Origin: Sphingosinithalassobacter tenebrarum
GTDB lineage: Bacteria; Pseudomonadota; Alphaproteobacteria; Sphingomonadales; Sphingomonadaceae
Reading direction: 5' to 3'
Assembly: GCF_011057975.1 (NCBI RefSeq)
Contig: NZ_CP049109.1
Coordinates: 3,317,001 to 3,381,000, forward strand
Length of the DNA: 64,000 bases
The position numbers were made by a program, and so were the translations under genes. Numbering within the stretch: position 1 is the stretch's first letter; each line of letters begins with the position of its first letter. The notes beneath the pieces are model-generated. The model ran no database searches. It saw only the letters and a program-made list of their open reading frames with translations, and was not told the DNA's origin. Below are positions 9,195 through 18,617 of this stretch, one piece after another.

Positions 9195-9517
9195 AACCCG
9201 GCTGAATGACCGATGAACGGTTTCGCCGGTGGCATGCAATACCAGGGACAGACGCATCGCGTGGCGGTGTGTCGGAATGTTTTACACCGATGACGGACAA
9301 GGGTGACTCCTTAACCATCGAAAGCGCGGAAATTCGCGGGGTTTGCGTTTTGGCATACCCCCTGCAACGCTATGGGCATACCGAGCGTGAAAACGCTTCA
9401 GCAGGGCGGGTCGGCCAGCTTTTTCCGGTCTCGCGTCGACCCGCCCGCACCCGGTGTCTCTTCTTACAGCGCCGGCCAACCCATCAACCGAGTCGCTTTG
9501 CGCTCCTTCTCACTCCC
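9195..9517. other. Gene-free interval between blaI and the grxD side
   Basis: No convincing gene was found. The plus strand has an open frame from 9372, but it runs into the REP-like repeat in the usual artefactual reading (VIPAKAGIQ...), so it is not called. The interval holds a TTAACCAT at 9311 and a possible sigma-54 promoter at 9351-9367. A transcript from there would run into the hairpin-forming repeat at 9518-9609. Confidence 0.5.
9351..9367 (+). promoter_or_regulatory. Possible sigma-54 promoter
   Basis: TGGCATACCCCCTGCAA has GG at 9352-9353 and GC at 9364-9365 with exactly ten bases between, as in the -24/-12 consensus TGGCAC-N5-TTGCA. It would direct plus-strand transcription starting near 9377, into a stretch without a recognised gene. 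A match of this quality is expected by chance about once in every one or two windows of this size, so the call is tentative. Confidence 0.35.
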
Positions 9518-9609
9518 CGTCATTCCCGCGAAAGCGGGAATCCAGCTGCTTTTTGGCGCCCGAGACGCAAACAAGAAGAAGCTGGATCCCCGCTTTCGCG
9601 GGGATGACG
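9518..9609. repeat. REP-like inverted repeat
   Basis: Begins CGTCATTCCCGCGAAAGCGG and ends with the near-complement CCGCTTTCGCGGGGATGACG, enclosing a second pair of complementary segments (CCAGCTGCTTTTT near AAGAAGCTGG). This is the widespread proteobacterial intergenic palindrome. It is likely transcribed as a long hairpin and could act as a bidirectional terminator or RNA stabiliser. Single copy in this window. Confidence 0.85.
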
Positions 9610-9627
9610 AAAATGATCGGCAGAATC

Positions 9628-9662
9628 AAAAACGCCCGCGTCACGGTCGACGCGGGCATTTT
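9628..9662 (-). terminator. Rho-independent terminator of grxD operon
   Basis: Perfect nine-base arms GCCCGCGTC (9634-9642) and GACGCGGGC (9649-9657) with a six-base loop. On the minus strand the stem is followed by GTTTTTG, on the plus strand by ATTTTCATTTTTC, so it can stop transcription in both directions. It lies about 30 bases beyond the grxD stop. Confidence 0.85.
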
Positions 9663-9689
9663 CATTTTTCTTCGGTCACCGGATTCCGG

Positions 9690-10016
9690 TCAGGAAACAA
9701 GTCCCTTGGCCTTGAGCAATTCGGCCAGTTCGCCCGATTCGTACATTTCCATCATAATGTCCGAACCGCCGACGAATTCGCCCTGCACGTAAAGCTGCGG
9801 GATCGTCGGCCAGTCGGAAAAGCTCTTGATGCCCTGGCGCACAGCCTGATCCTGCAGCACGTCAACGCTTTCGAAATCGGCGCCGAGATGATTGAGGATC
9901 GCCACCGCGCGGCTCGAAAAGCCGCATTGCGGAAAGAGCGGGCTGCCCTTCATGAACAGCACCACCGAATTGGCGTCGACTGTGTCCTTGATCCGTTGCT
10001 GGGTGTCGTCGCTCAT
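9690..10016 (-). CDS. grxD: Monothiol glutaredoxin, Grx4 family
   Basis: A 108-residue CGFS glutaredoxin that binds and transfers [2Fe-2S] clusters, usually together with BolA. The active-site motif [10 protein letters not shown] has its Cys at residue 31. The glutathione and cluster site [19 protein letters not shown] follows. It is the last gene of DUF1476-bolA-grxD, starting four bases from the bolA stop, and is followed by a strong terminator. The length is standard for the family. Confidence 0.95.
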   Translation of the reverse strand: MSDDTQQRIKDTVDANSVVLFMKGSPLFPQCGFSSRAVAILNHLGADFESVDVLQDQAVRQGIKSFSDWPTIPQLYVQGEFVGGSDIMMEMYESGELAELLKAKGLVS

Positions 10017-10019
10017 AGC

Positions 10020-10259
10020 TTACTCCTTTACCGGCGCTGCGGTTGTTAGCTGCAGCGCGTGCAGTTCGCCGCCCACGCGCTCGCCGAGCGCGGCATAGAC
10101 CGCGCGCTGCTGCGCCACGCGGGTCTTGCCGCGAAAGCTCTCGCTCACCACGCGGGCGGCATAGTGATCGCCGTCCCCCGCCAGATCGGTGATTTCGACC
10201 TGCGCATCGGGAATCCCTTCGCGGATCAGTGCTTCGATCTCTGCGGCGGGCATCGGCAT
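10020..10259 (-). CDS. bolA: BolA family protein
   Basis: A 79-residue BolA/IbaG-type protein that partners CGFS glutaredoxins in iron-sulfur trafficking or iron sensing. The motif FRGKTRVAQQRAVYAALGER contains the helix-turn-like region of the family; the conserved His is in ELHALQL near the C-terminus. The ATG at 10259 is chosen because the open frame upstream overlaps DUF1476; it starts five bases after that gene's stop. The grxD neighbour supports the assignment. Confidence 0.9.
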   Translation of the reverse strand: MPMPAAEIEALIREGIPDAQVEITDLAGDGDHYAARVVSESFRGKTRVAQQRAVYAALGERVGGELHALQLTTAAPVKE

Positions 10260-10263
10260 GCGA

Positions 10264-10593
10264 TTACTTCGCTTCCATAAACTGGCGACGTGCCTCGGCG
10301 GCCATTTCCTCAATCGCCACGCGAACCGTCGATTCGTCGATCGCGATCCCGGCGGCGGTCAGGTCGCCGACGAGCTTGCGCACGACATCCTCGTCACCGG
10401 CCTCTTCGAAATCGGCCTGGACGACCGACTTGGCATAGGCTTCGGTTTCTTCGGGCGTCAGCTTCATCTGCGCCGCGGCCCATTGGCCAAGCAGCCGGTT
10501 GCGCCGCGCGGTGACACGGAACGCCACTTCCTCATCGCGAGCATATTTCGCCTCGAATGCCTTCTCGCGATCTTCGAACCCACCCATGCGCAT
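10264..10593 (-). CDS. DUF1476 protein (ATP synthase zeta-subunit family)
   Basis: A 109-residue protein starting FEDREKAFEAKYARDEEVAF, the hallmark of DUF1476. In Paracoccus a member of this family, the zeta subunit, inhibits F1Fo-ATPase; whether that holds here is inferred. An ATG at 10587 is an alternative start; both lie within reach of a GAGGG site. It leads a tight three-gene unit with bolA and grxD, a usual arrangement in alphaproteobacteria. Confidence 0.9.
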   Translation of the reverse strand: MRMGGFEDREKAFEAKYARDEEVAFRVTARRNRLLGQWAAAQMKLTPEETEAYAKSVVQADFEEAGDEDVVRKLVGDLTAAGIAIDESTVRVAIEEMAAEARRQFMEAK

Positions 10594-10683
10594 TTGCCCT
10601 CAAAATTCGTTTCGACCGAAATAGGAGAGCCGCCGGGCGATGACAACGGGGTGTGGTGCTTCTGCGCCCCGCCGATGCGTGGA

Positions 10684-11685
10684 TTATTCGGCGACGCGCA
10701 CCACCAGTTTCCCGACCGCCTGCCGCGCGGCCATTTTGGCGATCGCCTTGCCACCGTCCGCAAAGGGGAAGACTTCGGTCACATTGGGCGCGATTGCGTC
10801 CTCGGCCCAGAGGCGGAAGAGATGATCGACATGCGCTGCGTTCGCCTGCGGATCGCGCGCGGCGAAGGCCCCCCAGAAGACACCGCACACGTCACAGCTC
10901 TTGAGCAACGTCAGATTGAGCGGCAGCTTCGGAATGCCGGCGGGAAAGCCGACGACCAGATAGCGTCCTTCCCACGCGATCGCACGCAGTGCCGGTTCGC
11001 AATAATCGCCGCCGACCGGATCATAGATCACGTCGGCGCCGTTCGGCCCGACGGCCTCCTTGAACAGATTGGCGACTTCGCGCGACTGTGCCTTGTCGAA
11101 CGGCGCACGCGGATAGATGATCGTGCGGTCGGCCCCGGCCGCCTTGGCCGCCGCAGCCTTTTCCTCGCTCGACACCGCCGCGACCACCGTCGCGCCGAAC
11201 GCCTTGCCCAGCTCGACCGCCGCCAGCCCGACACCGCCGGCAGCGCCGAGAATCAGCAACGTATCGCCCTGCTTGAGCTTGCCGCGATCGCGCAGAGCAT
11301 GGATGGTGGTGGCATATGTGAGCAGCAGCGCCGCCCCGTCTTCGAAACTGCGCCCGTCGGGAAGCGCGTAGAGAGCGTCCGCGGCTACCGCCACTTTCCC
11401 GGCGAGCCCGCCATGACCGATCACGCCCAGCACGCGATCTCCCGGGGTGAAACCGGTAACGCCTTCGCCCACAGCCTCGACCACGCCCGAAATCTCGCCG
11501 CCCGGCGCGAAGGGGCGCTCGGGCTTGAACTGATATTTGTCCTCGATGATCAGCACATCGGGGAAATTGATCGCACAGGCCTTCACCGCGACGAGTACTT
11601 CACCCTTGCCGGGTGTCGGATCGGGTTGCTCTTCGATCTTTAGAGTTTCAGGTCCGCCCGATTCCTTCGACAGCAACGCTTTCAT
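10684..11685 (-). CDS. NADPH:quinone oxidoreductase family protein (MDR superfamily)
   Basis: A 333-residue zinc-free medium-chain dehydrogenase/reductase. The N-terminus has the GroES-like domain with [14 protein letters not shown] and [16 protein letters not shown]. The nucleotide-binding segment [20 protein letters not shown] near residue 150 has the AAxGGVG motif of quinone oxidoreductases. No catalytic zinc Cys is seen. The first 38 bases overlap the end of leuD in another frame, so translation is probably coupled. The physiological substrate is unknown. Confidence 0.88.
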   Translation of the reverse strand: MKALLSKESGGPETLKIEEQPDPTPGKGEVLVAVKACAINFPDVLIIEDKYQFKPERPFAPGGEISGVVEAVGEGVTGFTPGDRVLGVIGHGGLAGKVAVAADALYALPDGRSFEDGAALLLTYATTIHALRDRGKLKQGDTLLILGAAGGVGLAAVELGKAFGATVVAAVSSEEKAAAAKAAGADRTIIYPRAPFDKAQSREVANLFKEAVGPNGADVIYDPVGGDYCEPALRAIAWEGRYLVVGFPAGIPKLPLNLTLLKSCDVCGVFWGAFAARDPQANAAHVDHLFRLWAEDAIAPNVTEVFPFADGGKAIAKMAARQAVGKLVVRVAE

Positions 11686-12277
11686 GGCCCGCCCCTACCT
11701 TGATCCAGGGCCGCGCATCGGCGACACCGGTTTCGTATTTCGAAATCGCGGTATCCTGTGCCAGCGTAAGACCCACTTCGTCCAGCCCTTCGAGCAGGCA
11801 CTGGCGGCGAAACGGGTCGAGTTCGAAGGTGAAGCGATCCTGATAGGGCGTGGTGACCGTCATCGTTTCGAGGTCGACAGTGATCTCATCGGCCTGCGCG
11901 ACTTCGATCAGCCGGTCGACGGCTTCCTGCGGCAGAACCACCGGCACGATGCCGTTCTTGAACGCATTGCCCGAGAAGATGTCCGAAAAGCTCGGCGCGA
12001 TCACTGCGGTAACGCCCATATCGGCAAGCGCCCAGGCGGCGTGTTCGCGGCTCGACCCGCAGCCGAAATTCTCGCCGGCGATCAGGATCGGCGAACCGGC
12101 ATAATGCGGATCATCGAACACATTGCCGGGTTCGGCGCGGACCGTTTCGAACGCGCCCTTGGCGAGACCGGTACGCAGGATGGTTTTCAGCCAGTGTGCG
12201 GGAATGATGACATCGGTGTCGACATTCTTGGCACCCCAGGGATAGGCGGTGCCGGTGACAGTGCGGACGGGGTTCAT
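11648..12277 (-). CDS. leuD: 3-isopropylmalate dehydratase small subunit
   Basis: The small (swivel-domain) subunit of isopropylmalate isomerase in leucine synthesis, 209 residues. It has [12 protein letters not shown], the substrate-specificity loop [17 protein letters not shown] and the later [19 protein letters not shown], all typical of LeuD. It acts in the cytoplasm with LeuC, encoded about 400 bases upstream on the same strand. Its 3' end overlaps the oxidoreductase gene by 38 bases. Confidence 0.95.
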   Translation of the reverse strand: MNPVRTVTGTAYPWGAKNVDTDVIIPAHWLKTILRTGLAKGAFETVRAEPGNVFDDPHYAGSPILIAGENFGCGSSREHAAWALADMGVTAVIAPSFSDIFSGNAFKNGIVPVVLPQEAVDRLIEVAQADEITVDLETMTVTTPYQDRFTFELDPFRRQCLLEGLDEVGLTLAQDTAISKYETGVADARPWIKVGAGHESVAVEGIGRT

Positions 12278-12316
12278 GGGCCTGGGCTTTCGGGCTGCTC
12301 GGTTGATCCGGTCAAC

Positions 12317-12427
12317 CCGTCATGCTGAACCCTTCGAGGGGTTCAGGACGGGCTTGTTTCAGCATCCACCAAGCCACCGGCACCAGCGCCAGTCAATCAG
12401 TGGACCCTGAAACACGTTCAGGGTGAC
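12317..12427. repeat. Sphingomonad-type inverted intergenic repeat, copy 1
   Basis: Starts CCGTCATGCTGAACCCTTCG and ends ACACGTTCAGGGTGAC; internal parts TTTCAGCATCCACC and TGGACCCTGAAAC also pair. A second copy of the same family lies at 15203-15293. It stands between leuD and a small gene, within the leu transcript, where the hairpin could adjust leuD expression relative to leuC. Confidence 0.8.
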
Positions 12428-12489
12428 AAATGGTGTAGCTGAGACTCTAGTCCCGAAACCCCGCGCCGATCAACCGCAGCGCCGCGAAA

Positions 12490-12654
12490 TCAGTTGCGCG
12501 CCGCGATCTGGCCAGCGGCTTCGGCCGCCACCGGCGCGGCGGTGAGCTCGAGCGTGGCGGCGGGATCGGAAAGGGTACGCGTTGTCGTGGCATAGGTTGC
12601 CGCGAGACCGCTCAGAATCGTTCCCGCGACCAGGATAACCAGCGCACCTTTCAT
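12490..12654 (-). CDS. Small single-pass membrane or exported peptide, 54 residues
   Basis: An open frame from ATG at 12654 to TGA at 12490, preceded by a strong Shine-Dalgarno (AAGGGGGGA, six bases upstream). The product starts MKGALVILVAGTILSGLAA, a Lys followed by a hydrophobic run, so it is probably a membrane anchor or uncleaved signal, followed by an Ala/Thr-rich tail. It starts 23 bases after the leuC stop. I do not recognise the family. Placement and the ribosome site support it as a real gene. Confidence 0.6.
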   Translation of the reverse strand: MKGALVILVAGTILSGLAATYATTTRTLSDPAATLELTAAPVAAEAAGQIAARN

Positions 12655-12677
12655 GATCGATCCCCCCTTTCGATCTT

Positions 12678-14111
12678 CTAGCCCATCAGATCCCGGACAT
12701 CGGCAAGTCTACCCGTAACTGCCGCCGCGGCCGCCATTGCTGGCGAAACCAGATGTGTCCGAGCCCCAGGCCCCTGACGTCCTACAAAATTTCGATTCGA
12801 AGTGGAAGCACAACGTTCGCCGGCGGGTACTTTGTCCGGGTTCATCGCGAGACACATCGAACAGCCCGGTTCGCGCCAGTCGAACCCTGCTTCGATAAAT
12901 ACGCGGTCGAGTCCTTCTTGTTCCGCCTGCCGCTTTACCAGTCCCGATCCGGGTACGATCAGCGCCTGACGGATGCGATCGGCAACCTTGCGCCCCTTCA
13001 CCACTTCCGCCGCGGCGCGCAGATCCTCGATCCGGCTGTTGGTGCACGATCCGATGAAGACATGCTCGACCGGAATATCCTGCATCGCCGTGCCGGGCGT
13101 CAGCCCCATATAGTCGAGCGATTTCCGCGCGGCCTTGCGCTTGGAAGGATCCTCGAAACTTTCCGGGTCGGGCACGACGCCGGTAATCGGCACGACGTCC
13201 TCGGGGCTCGTTCCCCAGGTGAGCGACGGCGCGATCTCGCTCGCCGACAATCGGACGCTGCGATCATAGCTGGCGCCCGGATCAGTCGGCAGCGTCCGCC
13301 AATAGGCGAGCGCGCGCTCCCATGCCTCGCCCGCCGGCGCGAGCGGGCGCCCTTTGAGATATGCGAACGTCTTTTCGTCGGGTGCGATCAAGCCAGCGCG
13401 AGCGCCGCCCTCGATCGACATATTGGAGACGGTCAGCCGGCCCTCGATCGACATGTCACGAAATGTGTCGCCGGTATATTCGATGACATAGCCGGTGCCG
13501 CCCGCCGCGCCGATCCTGCCGATCACCGCCAGGATAACGTCCTTGGCCGAAACGCCGAAGCCGAGCTTCCCCTCGACGCGGACTTCCATCGATTTCGACT
13601 GGCTGAGCAGCAGCGTCTGCGTCGCCAGCACATGCTCGACTTCGCTCGTCCCGATGCCGAAGGCAAGCGCGCCCAGCGCACCATGCGCGGCGGTGTGGCT
13701 GTCGCCGCAGACGAGCGTCGTTCCCGGCAGCGTGAACCCCTGTTCGGGGCCCACGACATGGACGATCCCCTGCGCGGCATCGAGCGCATCGATATAGGTG
13801 ATGCCGAATTCGGCGGTGTTGGCGCGGAGCGCATCGAGCTGCGCCGCGCTCTGCGGGTCGGCGATCGGCAGCGGCTTGCCCGCCGCATCGACACGCGGCG
13901 TCGTCGGCAGATTATGGTCGGGCACCGCGAGCGTAAGATCGGGACGCCGCACCGGGCGCCCCGCCGAGCGTAGCCCCTCGAATGCCTGCGGGCTCGTCAC
14001 TTCATGGACGAGATGGCGGTCGATATAGACAAGGCAGGTGCCGTCGTCGCGGCGTTCCACGACATGATCGGCCCAGATCTTTTCGTAAAGCGTTTGCGGT
14101 TTGGTTGCCAT
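12678..14111 (-). CDS. leuC: 3-isopropylmalate dehydratase large subunit
   Basis: The [4Fe-4S] subunit of isopropylmalate isomerase in leucine synthesis, 477 residues. Cluster ligands are visible as Cys356 in [15 protein letters not shown] and Cys417/Cys420 in [38 protein letters not shown] is the substrate region. The length is normal. The start at 14111 gives the family N-terminus [12 protein letters not shown]. It is followed by a small membrane peptide gene, a repeat and leuD. Confidence 0.96.
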   Translation of the reverse strand: MATKPQTLYEKIWADHVVERRDDGTCLVYIDRHLVHEVTSPQAFEGLRSAGRPVRRPDLTLAVPDHNLPTTPRVDAAGKPLPIADPQSAAQLDALRANTAEFGITYIDALDAAQGIVHVVGPEQGFTLPGTTLVCGDSHTAAHGALGALAFGIGTSEVEHVLATQTLLLSQSKSMEVRVEGKLGFGVSAKDVILAVIGRIGAAGGTGYVIEYTGDTFRDMSIEGRLTVSNMSIEGGARAGLIAPDEKTFAYLKGRPLAPAGEAWERALAYWRTLPTDPGASYDRSVRLSASEIAPSLTWGTSPEDVVPITGVVPDPESFEDPSKRKAARKSLDYMGLTPGTAMQDIPVEHVFIGSCTNSRIEDLRAAAEVVKGRKVADRIRQALIVPGSGLVKRQAEQEGLDRVFIEAGFDWREPGCSMCLAMNPDKVPAGERCASTSNRNFVGRQGPGARTHLVSPAMAAAAAVTGRLADVRDLMG

Positions 14112-14183
14112 GATGCGCGCGGTTTAGTCCGATGCTGCGCGAAGGCAAGGGAAGGCGACAGAAAGTTACGGGGCGCGAGCGTT

Positions 14184-15146
14184 TCAGCAGTGTTCCGGCT
14201 GCTCCTCGGGCGAGACATAGGCGGCGTCGTGGGGCAGCGGTAGCGTATCGCCGCGCGCCATCGCATCGAGCACCGCCCGGAAATCTGTCTGCGCGCGCCA
14301 CCCCATCCGCCGCTCGGCCAGGCCCGGATCATAGACCCGCCCGATGCTCGCGGGCAGCGTCCAGCCGCGCGCGGCGTAGAGCTCGGGGGCGTCGGGAAAA
14401 TAGCGTGCGATGACGGCGGAGGAATCGCGTTTCAGTTCGGCCACATCCGCGCGCGCGAAGGGCGGCGGCGCGGAGACGATGAACGTCCCGAAGCCGACAT
14501 CCGGCGCCTTTTCCAGCGCTACGATATGCGCCCGCGCGGCATCCTCCACCGTCAGGCGGCGATGGAGAAACTCGTTCGCCTTCATATTCTCGCCCGAAAG
14601 CGTGCGATGCGTATCATCCTCTTCGGGGAAGAAACGGCTGGTGCGCAGTACGACCGCGTTCAGCCCCTGCTCGAGATGCGCGAGACGGCAGAGATTTTCG
14701 GCGGCGTGTTTGGTGACACCATAGATATTACGCGGTTCGATCGGCCCGCTCGTTTCGTCGAGCCACACGGCATGATCGGCGCGCTCGTCGCGGATCCCCT
14801 GGCTGATCATCAGCGACGTGGTCGAGGTAAAGACGAACCGGTCATGCCCCGCCGCGACCGCCGCCTCGACGAGGTTGAGCGTGCCGGTGACATTGACGTC
14901 GACGAAGGCCTGCGCGGGATAGCGGACGATATCGGGCTTGTGCAGCGCGCCGGCATGGATGACCGCCTCGATACCATGCTCACCGAAGGTCCTCTCGACC
15001 AGCGCGCGATCGGCGACCGATCCCTGCACCTGGGTATCGACACCCGGCGCGACATCAAGGCCGGTGACCTCATGCCCCCGCGCCCGCAACATCGGCGCGA
15101 GATAGCGGCCGAGCCAGCCCGATGATCCGGTAAGCAATATGCGCAT
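14184..15146 (-). CDS. NAD-dependent epimerase/dehydratase (extended SDR)
   Basis: A 320-residue Rossmann-fold enzyme. It begins MRILLTGSSGWLGRYLAPML (TGxxGxxG motif) and has the catalytic YGVTKHAAE (YxxxK) near residue 155, preceded by FTSTTSL. It is therefore an active-looking extended SDR, most like nucleotide-sugar epimerases, but the substrate is open. The ATG at 15146 has a perfect AGGAGG six bases upstream; the longer open frame upstream is only repeat-derived. Confidence 0.85.
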   Translation of the reverse strand: MRILLTGSSGWLGRYLAPMLRARGHEVTGLDVAPGVDTQVQGSVADRALVERTFGEHGIEAVIHAGALHKPDIVRYPAQAFVDVNVTGTLNLVEAAVAAGHDRFVFTSTTSLMISQGIRDERADHAVWLDETSGPIEPRNIYGVTKHAAENLCRLAHLEQGLNAVVLRTSRFFPEEDDTHRTLSGENMKANEFLHRRLTVEDAARAHIVALEKAPDVGFGTFIVSAPPPFARADVAELKRDSSAVIARYFPDAPELYAARGWTLPASIGRVYDPGLAERRMGWRAQTDFRAVLDAMARGDTLPLPHDAAYVSPEEQPEHC

Positions 15147-15202
15147 GGGTCGCCTCCTCGCGAGGCGCATAATGGAGGCGATACACACCGAACAGGCCAA
15201 AC

Positions 15203-15293
15203 CGTCATGCTGAACTCGTTTCAGCATCCACCGTGCAACAAGCGCCGTCCGCGCAAGCGGGGAAATGGACCGTGAAACGAGTTCAGGGTGACG
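15203..15293. repeat. Sphingomonad-type inverted intergenic repeat, copy 2
   Basis: Same family as the repeat at 12317-12427: begins CGTCATGCTGAACTCGTTTC, ends AACGAGTTCAGGGTGACG, with internal CAGCATCCACC and GGACCGTGAAAC. Here the arms match better (GAACTCGTTTCA against TGAAACGAGTTC). It lies between the SulP gene and the SDR gene, both on the minus strand. Confidence 0.8.
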
Positions 15294-15335
15294 AAGTCTA
15301 TGGGGCAAGCGCAGGCTACTGGCCGCGACGCCTCA

Positions 15336-16838
15336 TCAGTGCCCGACAACTCCCAGCGATTCGAACGGCTTGTCATGCTCGCCATATTTCTCGACCAGCG
15401 TCGCACTCGCCTGGTTGAGGCCGAGCACTTCGACCGTCTTGCCTTCGCCGCGCAGCCGCAGCACCACCTTGTCGAGCACGCCCGTCGCCGAAATGTCCCA
15501 GAAATGCGCGTCAGTCAGGTCGATCACCACCTTCTCCACGCCTTCCTCGCGGAAGCGGATCATTTCCATGATCCGGTCGGTCGAAGCGAAGAAGATCTGG
15601 CCGCCGATGATGTAGCGGCGCTCCTTGCCGTCGGGCGTGCGCATCGTTTCGAGCGTCACCAGCTTGCGCACCTTGCCCGCGAAGAAGATGCCCGAGAGCA
15701 GCACGCCGACCAGCACGCCGAGCGACAGATTGTGCGACCAGACCACCGTCACGACCGTCGCGATCATCACTGCGCTCGACGGCATCGGATGGTGCGTGAT
15801 TTCGGTGAAGCTCTGCCAGCGGAAGGTGCTGATCGACACGAAGATCATCACCGCGACGAGCGAGGGCATCGGCACCTGACGAACCAGCGGATTGAGCGCG
15901 ACCATCAGCACCAGCAGCATGATCCCCGCGACGAAAGTCGACAGGCGACGGCGCCCGCCCGACTTCACGTTGATCACCGACTGGCCGATCATCGCGCAGC
16001 CACCCATGCCGCCGATGAAGCCGGTGAAGAAATTGGCAATCCCCTGCCCCAGGCATTCGCGCTGCTTGTCCGAGCGCGTCTCGGTCATGTCGTCGACGAT
16101 CTCCGCCGTCAGCAGCGACTCGAGCAGGCCCACCGCGGCCATGCCGAGCGCGGTCGGCGCGACGATCTGGAACGTCTCGAAGGTGAACGGGACGGCCGGC
16201 AAGTGGAACATCGGCAGCGTGCTGGGCAACGTGCCCATGCCGCCCACCGTGTGGACGTCGGTGCCCATCGTGATGGTGAAGATCGACAAGAGCACGATCG
16301 CCACCAGCGGCGATGGCACGGCGGTTGTCACGCGCGGCAGCAGATAGATGATCGCGAGTCCCGCCAGCACCAGCGCATAGGTTTCCCAGCCGACATTGGT
16401 GAGCTGCGGCAGCTGCGCCATGAAGATCAGGATGGCGAGCGCGTTAACGAACCCGGTGATCACCGATCGCGACACGAAGCGCATCAGCAGGTTGAGCCGC
16501 AGCAACGCGGCAAGCCCCTGAAATACGCCCATCAGGATGGTCGCGGCGAACAGATATTCGACGCCATGTTCGCGCACCAGCGGCCCGACCAGCACCGCCA
16601 CCGCCGCCGTCGCCGCCGAGATCATCCCCGGCCGCCCACCGGTGATAGAAATGATCACCGCGATCGAGAAGCTGGCATAAAGCCCCACCGCCGGATCGAC
16701 GCCGGCGATGATCGAAAAGCCGATCGCTTCGGGAATCAGCGCCAGCGCGACGACCAGCCCCGACAGGAATTCCCGCCACGGATTGGTCAGCCAGTCACGA
16801 CGAATGTCGGAGGCGAAATTGATATGCGCGTCGGCCAT
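15336..16838 (-). CDS. SulP family anion transporter with STAS domain
   Basis: A 500-residue inner-membrane transporter, probably for sulfate, bicarbonate or another small anion. The N-terminal membrane domain has the family stretch [20 protein letters not shown] and [20 protein letters not shown]; about ten hydrophobic segments run to residue 400. The last 110 residues form a STAS domain ([20 protein letters not shown]). The specific substrate cannot be read from the sequence. It appears monocistronic. Confidence 0.9.
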   Translation of the reverse strand: MADAHINFASDIRRDWLTNPWREFLSGLVVALALIPEAIGFSIIAGVDPAVGLYASFSIAVIISITGGRPGMISAATAAVAVLVGPLVREHGVEYLFAATILMGVFQGLAALLRLNLLMRFVSRSVITGFVNALAILIFMAQLPQLTNVGWETYALVLAGLAIIYLLPRVTTAVPSPLVAIVLLSIFTITMGTDVHTVGGMGTLPSTLPMFHLPAVPFTFETFQIVAPTALGMAAVGLLESLLTAEIVDDMTETRSDKQRECLGQGIANFFTGFIGGMGGCAMIGQSVINVKSGGRRRLSTFVAGIMLLVLMVALNPLVRQVPMPSLVAVMIFVSISTFRWQSFTEITHHPMPSSAVMIATVVTVVWSHNLSLGVLVGVLLSGIFFAGKVRKLVTLETMRTPDGKERRYIIGGQIFFASTDRIMEMIRFREEGVEKVVIDLTDAHFWDISATGVLDKVVLRLRGEGKTVEVLGLNQASATLVEKYGEHDKPFESLGVVGH

Positions 16839-16978
16839 GCTGTTTCCCGTCGCGGCGAATTGCGTCTGCCCTTCGCCGCCCTTTTCCCGGATTGTCGATT
16901 GCTGCGCCGCAACATCACGCGGCGGGCGCGCATTAGGTCATGCGGCGCGGCAGATCAACCCGCTGGCCGGGAAACGGC

Positions 16979-17629
16979 TCAGGCCGCTTCGAGCGCCACC
17001 TCGTAGGACGCCGTCGTCTTCTCCGCGACTTCCTCGGCGGTGACGCCCGGTGCGAGTTCGACCAGCCGGAACGGACTATCGTGATCGGCGCGCTGGAAAA
17101 CGCACAGATCGGTGATGATCATGTCGACGACATTCCTGCCGGTCAGCGGCAGCGTGCATTCGGGGATAAACTTGGGATCGCCCGATTTGGCGCAATGCTC
17201 CATCACCACGATGATCTTCTTGACGCCCGCGACCAGATCCATCGCGCCGCCCATTCCCTTGATCATCTTGCCGGGGATCATCCAGTTGGCGATGTCGCCG
17301 TCCTGGCTGACTTCCATCGCGCCGAGCACGGTCAGGTCGATATGGCCGCCGCGGATCATCGCGAAGCTCTGGTCCGATCCGAAAAAGACCGACTGGGGCA
17401 GCTCGCTGATCGTCTGCTTGCCCGCGTTGATCAGATCGGGATCGACCTGATCGTCATAGGGAAACGGGCCGATGCCGAGCATGCCGTTTTCCGACTGCAG
17501 CGTTACTTCGACGCCTTCAGGAATATGGTTGGCGACGAGCGTGGGAATGCCGATCCCCAGATTGACGTAGAAACCATCCTCCAGTTCCTGCGCGGCGCGG
17601 GCGGCCATCTGATCACGGGTCCAGGGCAT
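16979..17629 (-). CDS. scoB: 3-oxoacid CoA-transferase subunit B
   Basis: The beta subunit of a succinyl-CoA:3-ketoacid CoA-transferase, which activates acetoacetate. The 216-residue product has the catalytic Glu in [17 protein letters not shown] (about residue 52) and [13 protein letters not shown] later. A GTG at 17632 is possible, but ATG at 17629 is better placed after GAGGAG. The partner scoA lies 1.9 kb upstream on the same strand, with two phosphatase-like genes in between. The genes are separated by 0-4 base junctions, so all four probably form one operon. Confidence 0.92.
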   Translation of the reverse strand: MPWTRDQMAARAAQELEDGFYVNLGIGIPTLVANHIPEGVEVTLQSENGMLGIGPFPYDDQVDPDLINAGKQTISELPQSVFFGSDQSFAMIRGGHIDLTVLGAMEVSQDGDIANWMIPGKMIKGMGGAMDLVAGVKKIIVVMEHCAKSGDPKFIPECTLPLTGRNVVDMIITDLCVFQRADHDSPFRLVELAPGVTAEEVAEKTTASYEVALEAA

Positions 17630-17633
17630 CACA

Positions 17634-18617
17634 TCACTCCTCGGTTGTCGGGTCTTCGGGCGAAGCGGGAAGCCCCTCGGCTTCCGTTTCGGCCGGCATC
17701 AAAAGGGGCGGCAGGAGAAACCATCCCTGCCCCCACATCGGCGCGAGCATGCTCGCCGCCGCGCTGTTGCGACGCAGTGTCGCATCGCCTTGCGCGGCAA
17801 ACAACTCGCTGAAATCGGAAAGGCGCTCACCCGTGAGGGCAACAACGCAATAGCGCCGCGCTATGTCCTGCCGCACCGCGTCGGCCGAGGCACCGTCCTC
17901 GACCAGCCACAGCGTATCGCCGCGCGCGCCCGGATCGATTCCGGCCTTCGCCAGCGCCGCGCGCAGCCCGGCCTCCTGTCCATCGAGAACATCGGCCAGA
18001 TAGACGACGGCGATATCGAGCCGGGCGGTGGCATCGAGCGTTTCGACTGCCCCCGGCGAGGCGACCAGCGGGCGCGGGCGCGCAGCCGAACCGAACGTCC
18101 CGCCGCCGACGCGCACGATCATCGCCAGCGGAAGCATTTCGCACGGCATGAATTCGGGCGCGGCGGGAGTCGCGTCGGCAGTCAGCACCATAGAGAAATT
18201 GGCCTGCCGATTCTCGGCACGGTCGGACAGCCAGCCGTAGAGCGTCTGCCACGCCTGGATGCTGTGCGCGGCGCCTTCGGCAGATCCGGCCACCGGCGGC
18301 GGCATCTCGATCTCGCCGTCCGCAGCGACAACTTCCGCCGTTGCCACCGCTTCCTCGGGAGGCGGACGATCGTCGCCCTCGAGCGGCGGAAGCGAGCGCG
18401 ACGCCGGCGGCGCGGGAATGAGAAGCATTTCCCTGTCTCCACGTGTCCCGCTTTCGACTGCGGCGGAGGCATCGGCGGCGGCGTCACCCGCGCGAATCCG
18501 ATCGGCCACTGTCGGCAGTGCCGCGGCGATACATGCCTGCAACAGCATCAGCGGCGCCAGCGCGACGCCCATGCGCAGCACCCCGCCGGTGCGCGAAGGA
18601 ACGCCGCCGCCCGCCAT
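17634..18617 (-). CDS. Catalytically altered paralogue of the adjacent acid phosphatase
   Basis: A 327-residue protein with a probable lipoprotein signal (LMLLQAC, Cys29) and a Pro/Glu/Ala-rich linker to about residue 115. From there it matches the upstream acid phosphatase: [19 protein letters not shown] against [19 protein letters not shown], and [10 protein letters not shown] against [10 protein letters not shown]. Where the phosphatase has FDVDETLL, this protein has [11 protein letters not shown] (about 166-176), so both catalytic Asp residues are missing. It starts inside the phosphatase stop (TGATG). It is either a pseudoenzyme or a binding or regulatory partner. Confidence 0.7.
   Translation of the reverse strand: MAGGGVPSRTGGVLRMGVALAPLMLLQACIAAALPTVADRIRAGDAAADASAAVESGTRGDREMLLIPAPPASRSLPPLEGDDRPPPEEAVATAEVVAADGEIEMPPPVAGSAEGAAHSIQAWQTLYGWLSDRAENRQANFSMVLTADATPAAPEFMPCEMLPLAMIVRVGGGTFGSAARPRPLVASPGAVETLDATARLDIAVVYLADVLDGQEAGLRAALAKAGIDPGARGDTLWLVEDGASADAVRQDIARRYCVVALTGERLSDFSELFAAQGDATLRRNSAAASMLAPMWGQGWFLLPPLLMPAETEAEGLPASPEDPTTEE

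Noticed and set aside
9372..10049. Plus-strand open frame running through the REP-like repeat
   Set aside because: The reading VIPAKAGIQ...DPRFRGDD is the well-known translation of this palindrome and continues antisense to grxD; not a protein.
15288..17006. Long open frame on the plus strand opposite the SulP gene (over 570 codons)
   Set aside because: Its product is a His/Arg/Asp-rich composition typical of antisense frames in GC-rich DNA; the minus strand encodes a clear transporter with STAS domain.
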